Shown here: one piece after another, positions 39,760-51,510 of the stretch
How the letters are laid out: every line of letters starts with the position of its first letter
Numbering within the stretch: the first letter of the stretch is position 1
Notes under the pieces: model-generated
The model's input: the letters and a program-made list of their open reading frames with translations, nothing else
The model's database searches: none
What the model was told of the DNA's origin: nothing
Made by a program: the position numbers and the translations under genes
NCBI RefSeq assembly: GCF_030936135.1
Contig: NC_082599.1
Location: 2,962,847-3,026,846, forward strand
DNA length: 64,000 bases
DNA from: Gavia stellata
Taxonomy: Eukaryota; Chordata; Aves; Gaviiformes; Gaviidae
Reading direction: 5' to 3'

Positions 39760-42045
39760 GTTTCATTTGTTCTGGCTTTTTTGTTATACAAAGATGTTAA
39801 ATAACTTAAATACATTCTCAACAGTCACTCAGAATCAGATTTATACCTACAAGCTGTACATATGAGGTAGAGAAAAATAACTTAGGCTCCCATAAGACAT
39901 TGGAAAAAAAAAAACGAAAAACAAAAGAAAAATACTAATCCTTCATGTTAGTATTCCCACCTCCCTTTAAAAGGAAATGCCATCCCAAGGGTGCAAAACA
40001 AATCCTAGACTTCACATTCTGGCCTCAAAGGACATTGTTAGAGACTGGGGTGGGGTGGAACAAGGGAAAATTCCTGTGCTAGTTTGGTGATTGCTGTTTC
40101 AGATGGGTCCATGCCCAAGGGGAGCTGGCAGAGTTATCCACACATACCTTGATTAGTCCTGAATTCATCCCCACCTCTATTAAGCCGGGTGTCTATGTCT
40201 TTATCCCCTTCTGTTGTCGGCGGGGAGAAACTGGCACCTCCCCATGGGCCAAAACACCTTCTAGAGGTGTCTACACTGATTGCAGACCATGGGCTCCTTA
40301 TCTAAGGGGGGATGACTCCAGGCTCATTGCAAATGTCCCACTCTGCCAAGTGTGTCAGCATCTCTCCCAACTTTCCTGAGAACCCTGTGATGAAAGAGAG
40401 GCCTGGGTAAGGGAGGAATCTCCTGTCCCTTTGGGTCTCCTTGCCCAATGCTGCTGAGAAGGGCTTTGCCCATTTCTGAAAACATTCAGCAAAAACTGAA
40501 AAAAATGTGTTATTCAGATGTCTCCCCTGATAGCCTGCTGAATTTTATGTGTCTGAATCATTTATGGCCATGACTTACACCCTACTCACTCCCTGTCCCT
40601 GAAGAAATGTAGTTACAGGAAGCCTACCGTGAGGACAGAGCTAAACTGTGCTTACAACATCCATTTGCCTCTTCCCCACCCCCCACAAATACTAGAGATT
40701 CCCCTTTTTTTGTTGTTCAGAAATATTCTGTTTCCTGGACCGTGTAAATAGCTTGGTCAAATCCAACGTTCATCAGTGAAAAATAGATCTAAGTTATTCA
40801 GTGGTAATATCCATGGCCCTAAGCTCGACTGCTTTAGCAATGACCAGATTTCTACAGGCCTGATCCTGTGCCATACTGAGCCTCCTTCAAGTTACACGGG
40901 CAGTAATGGTCATAAAAGGCACTATTTCTCTTGCGGGAAAATGTTGCTCTCCAGAAGTCATCACCTAGTTAGCATCCTGAAAACCGAAAGCCAGGACGAG
41001 CTGACCATGGAAGGCAGACTCAAGCCAACAGATGTGCACAGAGCTGAATAACCCAGGAATGAAGAGCTTTGCTGCACCTGTTTTATTGAGTACAGAACAG
41101 ACCTAATTTTACTGCAACATCAACTGAGGAATTTTTCACAGGCACTATAATCCACCAGAAAATTACCTTAAGCAGCATCTACTCCATGAAAGTACCCTTG
41201 AGAAATCTGTCCCTTCATCTGGGTTCTCACCCAACCCTACTACAGCCAAACCAACCTAATTTTTCCTCATGTGTTGGCTAAAATAGGGCAGCTGAAAAAT
41301 GATTAACAAAGAAATTCAAGACCTGGGCTGAAGGAAGGCAGATGTGTACGAGCTGGCCAACCCCAAAAAAATCCTCAGAAATTATTTCGCCCCTGCTCAG
41401 GTCTCCAAACCAGCAATCCCAAAAGCTCCTTTGAAAACAGATGGTCCATAACTCATCCTCTGCTTCCAAAGGTGAAGGACAGGCTTCCTGAACCACAGTA
41501 GATGAAGTTCCCAGCTCCCCATTTTTACACCGCCCCATTCAAATAGATAAAAATTGCTTGTGTTAGATCAAGCCTGGAATTTGGTCCTCTACATTTAACC
41601 TTCTCATGTACTCAGATTTATTTTTTTTCCAACAACTTTTTTTAAGAGTCATTCTTCCCAGGCCAACTGAGATCAATGGCGAGTGTATCTAGTTATTGTA
41701 AATAGGTTTGGGCTTTCCGCCATCCAGAGCCATCTCAAGACCAGGATGCACAACTAAAAAAAGGTAAGCTTGATGTTTCGGGGCAGGTTTTTGTAATTTA
41801 ATTACAAGCTACTAATTCTTCATAACTCATTTTTAGTGTCAAGAATTAAAAAAAAAAAAAAAGCCTCTTTGATTAAACACTGCTTGTTTCACCAACTGGA
41901 GTCTTTTGAGAGCTGGAAGACAATGAGAATGTAATGTTTAGGACTTGTTTTGCATGTCTCCACATCCGGCATATAAGAGTCAGTCACACAGAATAGAAGC
42001 TTGTTAAAAAACAGATGACGGGTGCAACAATTATTTGTGTGGGGT

Positions 42046-42060
42046 TTTATTTCTTTTAAT
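42046..42060 (-). terminator. Candidate main poly(A) signal of WNT9A (tandem ATTAAA and AATAAA)
   Basis: On the minus strand ATTAAA (42060-42055) is followed 3 bases later by AATAAA (42051-42046). Roughly 10-30 nt downstream comes CACACAAATAATTGTTGC, giving a plausible CA cleavage position and a U/G-containing downstream element. Upstream, the minus strand is strongly AT-rich with TATTTATAT-type motifs, as is common near vertebrate 3' ends. Cleavage would fall near 42020-42035. No transcript evidence is available here. Confidence 0.45.
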
Positions 42061-43559
42061 AGAAAATTCTAATATAAAACAGCAAACATTTTCAGTTTGC
42101 CTTGTTTACAAAAATATTATATATATTTTTTATAATTCTGACATAACTAAATGCACTATTCAATAAAAATATTCTTCCATCAGCTAACTTCTCTTTTAAA
42201 AAAATTAATAAAAAAGTTATATAAATAATGGTTGCACCCCCCCACCCCAAAACTGATCTCGCAAGTCTTGCTGGATCAGCTTAGGAGAACCAACACTTTG
42301 ACACTTTTGGGGGGACAGGGGGTGAAAGGGGATCAGAAACCAGAGACTTCCCCTACACCCATCCATCCTTCTCCAGTTACAACTGCTGCAAAAACCTGTT
42401 TCTCTGGGGGTAAGAAAAAGGGAAAAAATTGCTTTGCACTTTTTTTTATGAAATGACACTATGAAAGATTCAGGGACCCAAATCCGCTTTGTAGTAATTT
42501 CATAAAAATGAGCAATTTCATTGAATTGCACTGGAGATCCAATAGTGTGGTGGTAGAATTAGCCTCTCTGGAAAAATCCAATTTCGTAGAGCTGGAACTA
42601 AAAAGGTTTTACAGGACACTATCCAATGTTTTATAGAGGACTTCAGGGTCTCTCATCTAGGGTTTTCTGAACTCACGTATGCAGTAGCACAAGCAGAAGC
42701 TCCTGCTCAGCTCCATGGATTAATTCAATATCGACACCCAACCATCACCAGCACAAAACCCAGGTCAAGCACTTGAGAGGGTTTGACATCTTTTCTACCA
42801 GCTGCTACTTGTTTCATCCTACTCAAGCTCCACTGGATTTTTCCAAAATGAGGCTTTTCCTCCCATTCTTTCTTCAAAGATAAGGCAAACATTGGAAAAC
42901 GCTGGAACTAAACACCCCCCCACCCAAAACACACACAACACGGTGGGGGGAAGAAGAAAAATAACCCACATATGTTTTACCACCCTAGGTCAAAGGCCAA
43001 GAAGACAAGTTCTCCTGATTTCAGAGTGTTAGTATATTTTATACACTGCCTCTACATTTAACACATGTGCCTCGCTACTATTTAGTTATTTATAATTTTT
43101 TTAACCACAGGAGAATAAACCTTGCTATTTACAATATATAACAGGCAAGTAATATATCCACATTAACATAAATACAATTTGTTTTTTGTGGTTTTTTTTT
43201 TTTTTTAAATACTTACAGAAAGCATCCAGGCTTCAGTGCGTGAGTTATAATACACAGAAGAGCTCTTTCACTCAGTAGTTCATTCACTCTTTGCCTCTTT
43301 CTTCTAGTCAAGCTTTGACAGTCTGCCTTATTGCCCACACATCTCTCTCCCCCCCCAGTTGCCACGCACACCAAGCTACCCTATCCCATCCGACCGAGGC
43401 ATTTTCTCTGCAATGACATCGATGTCAACACCGCCCTCTCTTCTGCATCTAGGGACTCATTCTCCTCTCACACCAGTGCAATGTGGAGTTACTCCAGCGA
43501 GGTCAATGGAGACAGAGACACCAGTGAAAAGAAGGAAAATGAGGCCCATGGTTTAAATA

Positions 43560-43597
43560 TAACAATAATAATAATAATTAATAATAATAATAATAAT
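43560..43597. repeat. (AAT)n microsatellite in the WNT9A 3' UTR
   Basis: AATAAT units with one TTAATAA interruption over about 38 bp. On the WNT9A mRNA it reads as AUU repeats. Likely length-variable. Confidence 0.9.
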
Positions 43598-43887
43598 GCA
43601 CATAAATTGTGGCCCATTCTTTAATTAAGAACAAATATTTTTTAAAAGAATGGGGCCAGAAATAGTAATTCAGACCCAAAAATCCTCATGGTTTGAGCAG
43701 GTTTGGATCTGGCCTTACTTTGGAGGGGAAGAGCTATTCTAGCGCGCACACAAAAACGTAACAGTGAGTTTGCACATATGTGTGAGGGAGAGAGAGACAG
43801 AGGGAGAAAGAGAATTTAACATAATACCACATTGAAACCATAAGAAGGTCCTTCTGAAGGGCTTTACAATAAATAAATGTTCGTTCA

Positions 43888-43950
43888 ATATTTATATATA
43901 TATTTATGTGTCAGCGTGTGTGTATATATATATACACACATGCGCACACT
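43888..43950. repeat. TA/TG/CA dinucleotide tract with 24-bp palindrome, in the 3' UTR
   Basis: ATATTTATATATATATTTAT followed by TGTG(TA)nCACA. Positions 43917-43940 are a perfect palindrome of TG, TA and CA units, with partial extension outward after one mismatch. Alternating purine-pyrimidine sequence of this kind can adopt cruciform or Z-like structure in DNA and a hairpin in RNA. Confidence 0.9.
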
Positions 43951-43971
43951 GAATAATAGGTTTCTAGTCAG

Positions 43972-43977
43972 TTTATT
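43972..43977 (-). terminator. Possible proximal poly(A) signal within the WNT9A 3' UTR
   Basis: A single AATAAA on the minus strand about 2.16 kb after the stop codon. The downstream sequence (43940-43970) contains TATTATTCAGTGTGCGCATG, which includes a GTGTG element. It would place the 24-bp palindrome at 43917-43940 just outside or at the edge of the short isoform. It is a hexamer match with supportive context only. Confidence 0.25.
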
Positions 43978-45942
43978 TTTTAAACCATTAGACAAACTGC
44001 TCGTGGGTGACTTTCAAAGCGGTGCATCTCCCAGAAGCTGCGAGACCTTCCTGCAGACTTTCTGTGTTGGACACGCCACCGCGCATTTGCCGTGGTGGAA
44101 GGGACAAACACCATGTGGGGATTCCTCCTTTTCCAGCACTCCGCCAACCTCCAGAATTGTACAGCAAATAAGCAAACATCAAAAAAGAGACAGTACGCTT
44201 CACTTTGCAGGACCATAGCACTATTAACAGGAACATCCTGTCCCTCCCCATGACCCCAACTCAAGGTTTGATGCCAAATTGCCAGGCTGGACTGCAGGTA
44301 TTTGTTACCAAGGGGAAAGAAAAAAAGTATCTTTTCTCGTCCCAGTAGATGCACATGAACAGCTTAAATATTAGTGGCTACTATTTGGGGAAAGAAATTT
44401 TAAAAAAAGAAAAAAATTAAGAAAAGAAAAGAAAAAACACCTTGAAAAATAATGGTCCGTCTTGGAAAACTGCTCTCTCTTTGCTTGGCTAACATCTACT
44501 ACTACTTGAAAAACTCCAGCCAGCTTTCCTCTTTTGAGAACCAGGATCAATGGCTTATGTAAAATTGGTGGAAATTGCTACTACTGGACAAATCAAAAAT
44601 TGCTACCAAAAATAAAACAAAATGCCCTCTGCTCTCCAGTGTTTCCTGAGAAAGCTTCGTTGAGGCATTCACTGGCTGCTTCCAATCCACTTTTATATGA
44701 CCGAAGGATATTGCCGCATCAAGTCCTGGATTGTAAGTATCCTCTTCAAAGGAAAAAAGAAATGCTGAAGGATGTTATCTATTTCACAGATCTACCACTG
44801 CAGTCAATTTCTGGCTTCTCTGGCCACTTGACAGTTTGTCTCTGTATCGATTAGTTGCTCTGAATCCAATAGTCGGTTACCATTTAGCAGTTGTATTTTT
44901 AAAATACAGTTCTCGATCTAGTGGTTAAAAAAAAAAAAAATCTTAAGGTCATAGGGTTTACATACAGCTTGTGTCATGTACCACTACCATGGTTTAGAGT
45001 AAATGGAATGATGACCTAGTAAAAGAAAAGTCAACTCCTCCAGAGGTCTGATCCAGTCCAAAACGGCTGTTATACAATGCAAGACAGCACTGTGTTCCAA
45101 GATGCACTGGAATTTCTCTTGTCCTACTCAGAAGCACACGTCCAAATTCAGCTGGCATAAGACTAAAAAGTTCCAGTTCAGATTTCTGAAGCAGTTACCA
45201 CAGGGTGAATTTGATCAACAAGAGGTGGGAAGAGGAGAGAAAAATAAATCATGCACAAAGTGAAAATAAAACAAAAGTATCTAGTGGTTTTTAAAAAAAA
45301 AAAAAGAAGACAGCGATAGTGCTAAAGAAACTGCATTCGATGAAATTGTTTTAAAAAAAGAACACGTGATTGGACTGAAGGGGACAGGCACGTCTGGTTT
45401 TCTACTGTCTTCCCAACCTCTTTCTTGGTTATATGTCTGTCTGCAACATGGTGGACCCAACATTTTTTGAGCTGTATTTGGTGATCAAAGCATGCGGATA
45501 CGGAGCTGTCATTAAAAAGCTTACCCTCCCAGTGGGTCTCTTTGTCAGAGATTGTCTGCTCAATGTGCAGAAACTCCACTAGCGGAACCTTCAGGGCTGT
45601 TCCTGCTTACCCTGCACACCTCTTTCCAGTTTTAGAAGGGGAAATAAATGACCGCTTCCCGTACCATCACATTCAAAGCAGAAAGACCTTTCTTTCGTAT
45701 CCGCTTAGCTCTCTAAGCAGTTGGGTAAGCTTCAGGAATAAAGTAGTATAGGTTATTTATGCCAAAGAGAATATATTAGCCCAGGAGTTCATGGAGGATT
45801 GGTGAAACGATCAAGATGTTCCAAGGATGAATGATCCGTCAAATTGCGTGGACAACTAAGGTGAAGGTCAACTGGTGTCTAACCCCAGTGTGACAGGCAC
45901 TTATTTCCACATGGTTGGACCTCATTAAAATTCAGTCTACAG

Positions 45943-45976
45943 GAAAACGAAACAAAACAAAAACAAAAACAAAACA
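45943..45976. repeat. AAAAC-type microsatellite in the WNT9A 3' UTR
   Basis: Imperfect repeats of AAAAC/AAACAAAAAC about 160-190 bases after the stop codon in transcript direction, where the mRNA reads GUUUU units. The tract is U-rich and a possible binding place for U-rich RNA-binding proteins, but this is inference. Confidence 0.8.
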
Positions 45977-46132
45977 GCAACACAGCTGGGTCACCTGTAC
46001 CCTACAAAGTGCTTATGTCTCAACATAGCTTTCAGATCCCAGAAGGTCAATCAAACCCTGTTTGTCTCCATATGTAGTTCTCATAGATCGCCATCGCCCG
46101 TCACCAAGGGTTGCCATCAAGCAGAAGACGCA

Positions 46133-46606
46133 TCAGTCTTTGCAGGTGTAAACCTCTTCTCTCTGGGTGCATTGCTTGCATTCCACATAGCAGCACCAAC
46201 GGACCTGGCACTGGCACGGACGGGTGACCACTCGGCTCTGCGTATTGTGCCCTCGCCCACAGCAGATGCTGTCACAGTTCTTGTCTTTGTAACATTTCCT
46301 TCCCGATGTCCCAGGTGAGTATCTACTCATCATACAGAAGCTCGGGGAATCGTCAATGTAGACAAGATCCGTAGTCCTTGGGATTTGATCACTGTGACCA
46401 GGGATGGACTTCTTGGGTGGCGAGATGTCTCCTTCCCCCGTGGCCTCGTTGGTAGTGCTGCCCACTTTGAGCGATGTCTCGTACTTTTGCTTCAGCTGCT
46501 TCCCTATTTCATGGAATGGAGAGAGCTGCCTCCAGCATGTTCGGACAGTACAGGATCCAGATACGCCGTGGCATTTACAGGTTGTCTCCACTCCGGCTTT
46601 GATGAC
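46133..46606 (-). CDS. WNT9A: WNT9A terminal coding exon (lipidation site and C-terminal cysteine-rich domain)
   Basis: This is the last coding exon, with 157 codons and a TGA stop at 46133-46135. Seen: acceptor TGTGTGTCTGCAG just before 46606, phase 0. The peptide begins [19 protein letters not shown]; Ser16 of the exon lies in the CHGVSGSC motif, the position that Porcupine acylates with palmitoleate in Wnt proteins. A less conserved linker (about residues 48-85, containing [14 protein letters not shown]) is followed by the C-terminal cysteine-rich finger domain: [48 protein letters not shown]. The CCGRGHNTQ and VRWCCYVEC strings and the linker fit Wnt-9a. The final residue is Asp; human WNT9A, as I recall it, ends in Gly. 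The frame is intact and apparently functional. The open frame continues 11 codons upstream of the acceptor, but that part is intron. Confidence 0.96.
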   Translation of the reverse strand, partial: VIKAGVETTCKCHGVSGSCTVRTCWRQLSPFHEIGKQLKQKYETSLKVGSTTNEATGEGDISPPKKSIPGHSDQIPRTTDLVYIDDSPSFCMMSRYSPGTSGRKCYKDKNCDSICCGRGHNTQSRVVTRPCQCQVRWCCYVECKQCTQREEVYTCKD

Positions 46607-48599
46607 CTGCAGACACACACGGCCCCAAAAGAAAATCAATTACGGGAAAAGAAATCAAGAAATCAACATTTGCTAGAAGATGCTCCTGGAGCATAAAGTT
46701 GATGACAATACAAAAACTGTCGGTTGGAGGAGGACAAAAAACACGCACTAAAGGAAATACTTGTTTTAGAAGGGTCCCAGTTTCCAGGAATATGACATTT
46801 ACCTGCCAAAATATTGCTTTATTGGCTAGTTAATGATACTAGTAAGGTGTACAACAGCTGTCCAGTGCTGGCACTCATCTACGTAGACAGAGTTCTGAAG
46901 CTGCGATGCAACTAAGAGATTAATAAATATTTTAACACCTATTTATCTATTTTAATAAGAATAAGGAGATAAGAGGTAACAAAAATGGAAAGAGTTGGTT
47001 TAGTGGAGAGAAGAGGGAGACTGCTGCTGTAACACACACAAACACACAGGTGGGGTGGCACATGCTCCAGAACACGAGCGTGGACAGTAGGAACCTTCCC
47101 ACACCACCACCACACACAGGATACCACCTTAAACTCACGCAGCTCCAAATTAGCAGCACAGGCTCAGTGGTTAAGCTGTGCTGTTTCCACCAGTAGTGAC
47201 TAGGTATAGCATCCCACTCAGTTCACTTTGTGACTGAGGAAAAACCTTCACGTAGCTGAAACTATATAAAAGTCCTCGAGAACAACAGCCTGAATCGCCA
47301 CCACCGAAACCATTAGCTCCAAAAGCATCCAGGCAGCTTCCGCCTCTCCAACCTGTGTTCAGGATCCCATTCGGGAGTGTGGCAGCATGTCCAAAAGGGC
47401 CTGCCAATCTTTTTCTGCTAGCAATAGAGCCCTGCACGTGCTCTTAAAAACAAAGAGCACCGTTGCGTGCTGGCCAAACGCATGTTTAATGAAGCACGTT
47501 TTCACGCAGGGTAAAGCCCAAGGCTGCCTCAGTCTCCTCTGTGCCCTCCCTTTCTCTGAAAAATTAAGATGTGAAGAGATGGAAAACAGACCCCTGTGTG
47601 AAGGGTCCAGTAACTCCAGGTGCTTTGATGCAGCCCCAGGATTTACTCTGCCTGTGGCACCAGCTGTAGGCAGCTTGGAAGGGGAGTCTGGCTTCTCACA
47701 CAGAGGGTTTCAAGGGGAAAAACATGAAATCTGGATTGATGCTGCAGTGAGAAGTGTCTACCCCCGTGGGTTCAGCCCTCAGCCCATCAGGCAGCAACTC
47801 CTGGGGACTATGACAGGGCTGGTGGCTGCAGAGAGGACTAGGGGAGCAGGCTTCAGTTTTCAACCAGAGAAAGCATGTGGGGCAGTCACTCTGCAGGGAG
47901 AGAAGGAAACTTGAAATTTTCAGCTCTGGCCATGGGAACAGACTCCCTTCACTAAAGGCTGCACCATCTGCCCTATCATGAGCAAGCAGGAGCTGACCCA
48001 TCTCAGGATGAGGAACCTCAACTGCTGCCTTGATGCTACAGCAGCATCTCGGTGTGAGCGGATCTTGAGATTTGACCAGGCAAGACAGTGAGAAAGGCCA
48101 TAAGTGTTTACGAAAGGCTGACCCAGGAGTGGAAAAGCCACTTCGCTAAACACTGTGTAGGGATTCTGGTGAGGGGATAAAGGGAAATGGCATCACACAG
48201 GCATTCAGGGGCTGCTGCGCTCAAACGTTGTCTACACAAGCCACCATCCAGGAAGGAACAGGCTGCCAAGTTCAACTCCCAGGCTAGCGTAACTTCTATA
48301 ATGTATTGGCAGAATCTTCTATAAAGCGTTTTCAACTAGGATGGAAATGTATATTCTATTCTCTCCAACAAAAAAAAAGCAGAGCACTTATGACCAAGGT
48401 CTTCCAACTCAAGGTGAAAAAGAAAGGGAAGACATTTAAACCCTTGGAAACTGAAGTGGATTCTATCCCCCTCCATGCCAGGACTCTCATGTTAAACTTC
48501 GTGCCTGCTTATGTAACTTGATTACAACTATCCAGGGCAAGGCTTTGTTTCAAATCCTTAATTACTCGATTTTTTTTTTTTAATTTTAAAATTCAAGTG

Positions 48600-48690
48600 A
48601 GTTTTGTAATGAGAAATGAGGCTCATCTCACACATCCCTAAAGGAGGGAAATAACTTGTTCAAGATAACAGAAAGTGAATGTGCATGTTT
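48600..48690 (-). repeat. Probable MIR-like fragment in intron 3
   Basis: GAGAAATGAGGCTCATCTCA, then GGGAAATAACTTGTTCAAGA and TAACAGAAAGTGAA fit the antisense MIR core with substitutions. Confidence 0.5.
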
Positions 48691-51510
48691 GATTTATTCC
48701 CAAAGCAAATGGAAGTCAAAGTCTGTATAGAAAGATGTCCAGATCTTGCTTGGGGATAGCTTGCATGGGAATGGCAATCTTCAGACCACCACAAAGCGTA
48801 AATACAGAAGGAAGAGCAGAGCCAGTGGAACTACAGTGTTCACATACGATAGAGGGAATGGCAAGAGGTGGTTACTGTCAACAGAAAAAGCAGCATGGGA
48901 AGGAGAAGCAGTATCAGGGAGGGAAGAAAGCAATGAGAGAGTCAATGGTTATTCATCTTAGAGAGAGACAAAGGTGGTAAGAGCCCCTCAGGTGCTGTAA
49001 AGGACCCTATACCCATAAACTGACTGATGCTAAACAAAGGATCCTGCCCCTTTCTAATCAGACTGCAATAAAGATGCTTCATGGCACAAAAACATATCCA
49101 TCTCCTTATAAATGGCATCTGAATGTTCTCCCCCACCTTCTCCAGAGATAGGTTTACACTTGGGAATCCTCCGTGGGCAACATGAGAGCAGACACGTTAT
49201 TTGGACAGTCACAGATAACCTGCATTTTGTCCACAGATTATAAACAGATATTTATAGTTCTAGTTCTCCCTTCCCCCCCTTCCCCAAAAATAGGTTACAT
49301 TTTGACTTTAAATGGGTACGGTATAACCACCCCTTAAAATAGAAAGTTAGAACAGAGTCTGTTTTATAGAGCTGTCTCCTGTCAAGGTACCAATGAAAGT
49401 GCCCTTCCTTTGGGCATCTACGGTATCTAAAAAAGAAAAAAATAAATCTCCCCCTCTGCCCATTATGGGATCTGCCAACATTATGGCCTCATGACAGCAG
49501 AGGACTGGCTCCAGTCCATTTCCTGACCATCCGGTTTTTAATTATTTGGCTGCATGAGTCCTGCTGAGCACCATGTGCAAATGTGCAATAGGTCATGGGC
49601 TCAGAATTGGGGTCTGGCCCAATCCTGATATTACAGAGACATTTTTAGAAAGACACTATGCATAATACTGCCTTCAGCAAAGCCTCGCCAATGGTCACAC
49701 TTCATTCCTGCGACAGCCAAGACCTTTTCAAATGCAATCCAATAATACACAGTAGCATTCAAACAAGTGACGGGTTACAGAGAGAGATGTGTTACTGCTT
49801 ATAGTACTCAGCTGGGCCAGCTTGGTTAGGGGCTGTCACGCTTTGCGTGCCAAAGTGTCTAGCCAACTCTGCAAGAAATCCCACAATGTTAGACAGGAGC
49901 GTACAGAACACATTTCAACACCGAGAAAAAAAAAAAAACAACACCCTCACCCGTACTGTCCCTCATGTAAAGTCACATTTCACTAGTTGTCCAGAAGTGA
50001 GAGCTGAGTTCATGTGAAACAAAGCTCCTATACCTGATTTCACGCCCAGACCATCAGCAAACTGGGCAAAATTGCTGAGAAACTTGCAGAAGGGCTGCAC
50101 ACTGCAGTCATTCATCAGCTCAGGCTTTTCTCAACCCTTCCACCTCCCCCAACCCATTCACATCTGCTCCACCTGGAAAAGGCGATGACCACCATTGTAC
50201 AGGAGATGGGAAAGCAAGAAACCAACAGGAATTGGCTCAGCTGGTAGACATGCTCCTGTGCACAGGCTTGGCTGGATTTAGAGCTGGTTGAAGAAGGCAT
50301 GGTCATGAAATGCAGGAGAGGAACCTGGATGCAGGGCTGTTCTCATCAGGAACCACCTCTCCAGAGCTCAGCGGGAGAGTTGGCATTGCAGGTGCAGTAT
50401 ATCCAAGGCATCCGCATGTGGCCGGCAGGTATGGCACAACACATATCGGAAATCCAGATCCTGATGGATTGGCAGCTAGCAGATGGCAGCAGACCTTCAG
50501 TCAGGAATAGGCATGTAGGTTTAGGCACCTGAATCACACTGTGCAGCCAGGGTTGACCTCATTGAGGCAGACTTTTGAGTTTTAATACTTACATTTGAGA
50601 AACACCTCTAAATTCCCACCTGACTCAGCAGAGCCAAAGCAGGCAGGGGATCCTGCAGCGAAGCAGACACCTGCACACACTCACACAGCTCTCCAGGCTC
50701 CACCAACCGTGCTGACCACATCTCCACCCACTAACAGGAGCCTAGGGACCCAGCTCACACGAAGGCACCTCAGTTTAGATATCTTAACCTGTGAGCAGAA
50801 TCCCACCCTCCGGGCAGAATTCAGATGTCTAAATATCAGCATCTAGCTTTATTTGAAGTACTGCAAACATGGGACTTTATCACCAGCTGGCCCTCCAGGA
50901 ACATAAAGTTCTCTCAAAGGGTAATAATGCGTATATTTAGGTAGATTAATCCTATTCTCTTTGCCTGTGCTTAAACAGGGATGAACAAAGTGCCTAATGA
51001 ATCCCAGTCTGTTTTTTTCCTGACCCACTTCTAGCTCCCTGTTAAGCAGTGGCTAGGACAGTTTAGATGTCATGCACCGGTGGACCAAAGCATAAAAGCT
51101 TTCCATTGTCCCCCTTCTCATGAATGCACCAGTTAATGAAATCCAGCATGTGAATTTTCATATGGCCGCTGCGCAAGTGTGGAGCATCCCAACCGCCCCA
51201 TAAACCCTCTCCTCGAAGGGCTGGGAAGGTCTCGAGAATGTTATGAGGCAGCTATGGTGAAAATCCTAGAAAAATTTCTTCCCCAGACAGCCTCCCCTGC
51301 TGCTGTCAGTCACGACGCAGCTACTCAAGGCGATGCGTGATGGAGAACTGCTGCCTACGGGCCCCTAACCACCCACGAGCCATAATGAATCTTGGCAAAG
51401 CCCTTCTGTTTCCTGTCTCGTTCCCCAGCTTCCACAAAGACCATCCTCCTCTTGCTGCAGGCTCCTGTCAGAGACACTTAAATCCACCTCATTCCTCCAG
51501 GAAGCAGAGC

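Larger units (their letters stand above)
30548..42029. other. Intergenic sequence nearest the WNT9A 3' end
   Basis: No supportable exon. Contents: polypurine tract 31015-31100, T- or A-runs near 34519-34529, 37585-37595, 39905-39914 and 41848-41863, a probable MIR fragment 36850-36960, the TGACA inverted repeat at 39255-39282 and a possible distal poly(A) signal at 39754-39759. The 186-codon open frame at 31600-32160 minus has no recognised family. If the distal signal is used, 39730-42029 would be UTR. Confidence 0.55.
42030..46132 (-). other. WNT9A: Probable 3' untranslated region of WNT9A
   Basis: Sequence after the stop codon in transcript direction. No splice-supported coding segment appears in it. 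It is AT-rich in places and holds an (AAT)n tract, a TG/TA/CA palindrome and an AAAAC-type repeat. The left limit is inferred from a tandem pair of poly(A) signals (ATTAAA, then AATAAA on the minus strand) at 42055-42060 and 42046-42051, followed by a GT-containing stretch. Another AATAAA on the minus strand at 43972-43977 could give a UTR of about 2.2 kb, and one at 39754-39759 could give about 6.4 kb. Length and end are therefore inference; that UTR begins at 46132 is secure. Confidence 0.55.

Noticed and set aside
47387..47914. 175-codon plus-strand open frame in WNT9A intron 3
   Set aside because: Antisense to the gene, unrecognised, no exon-like borders; read as chance.
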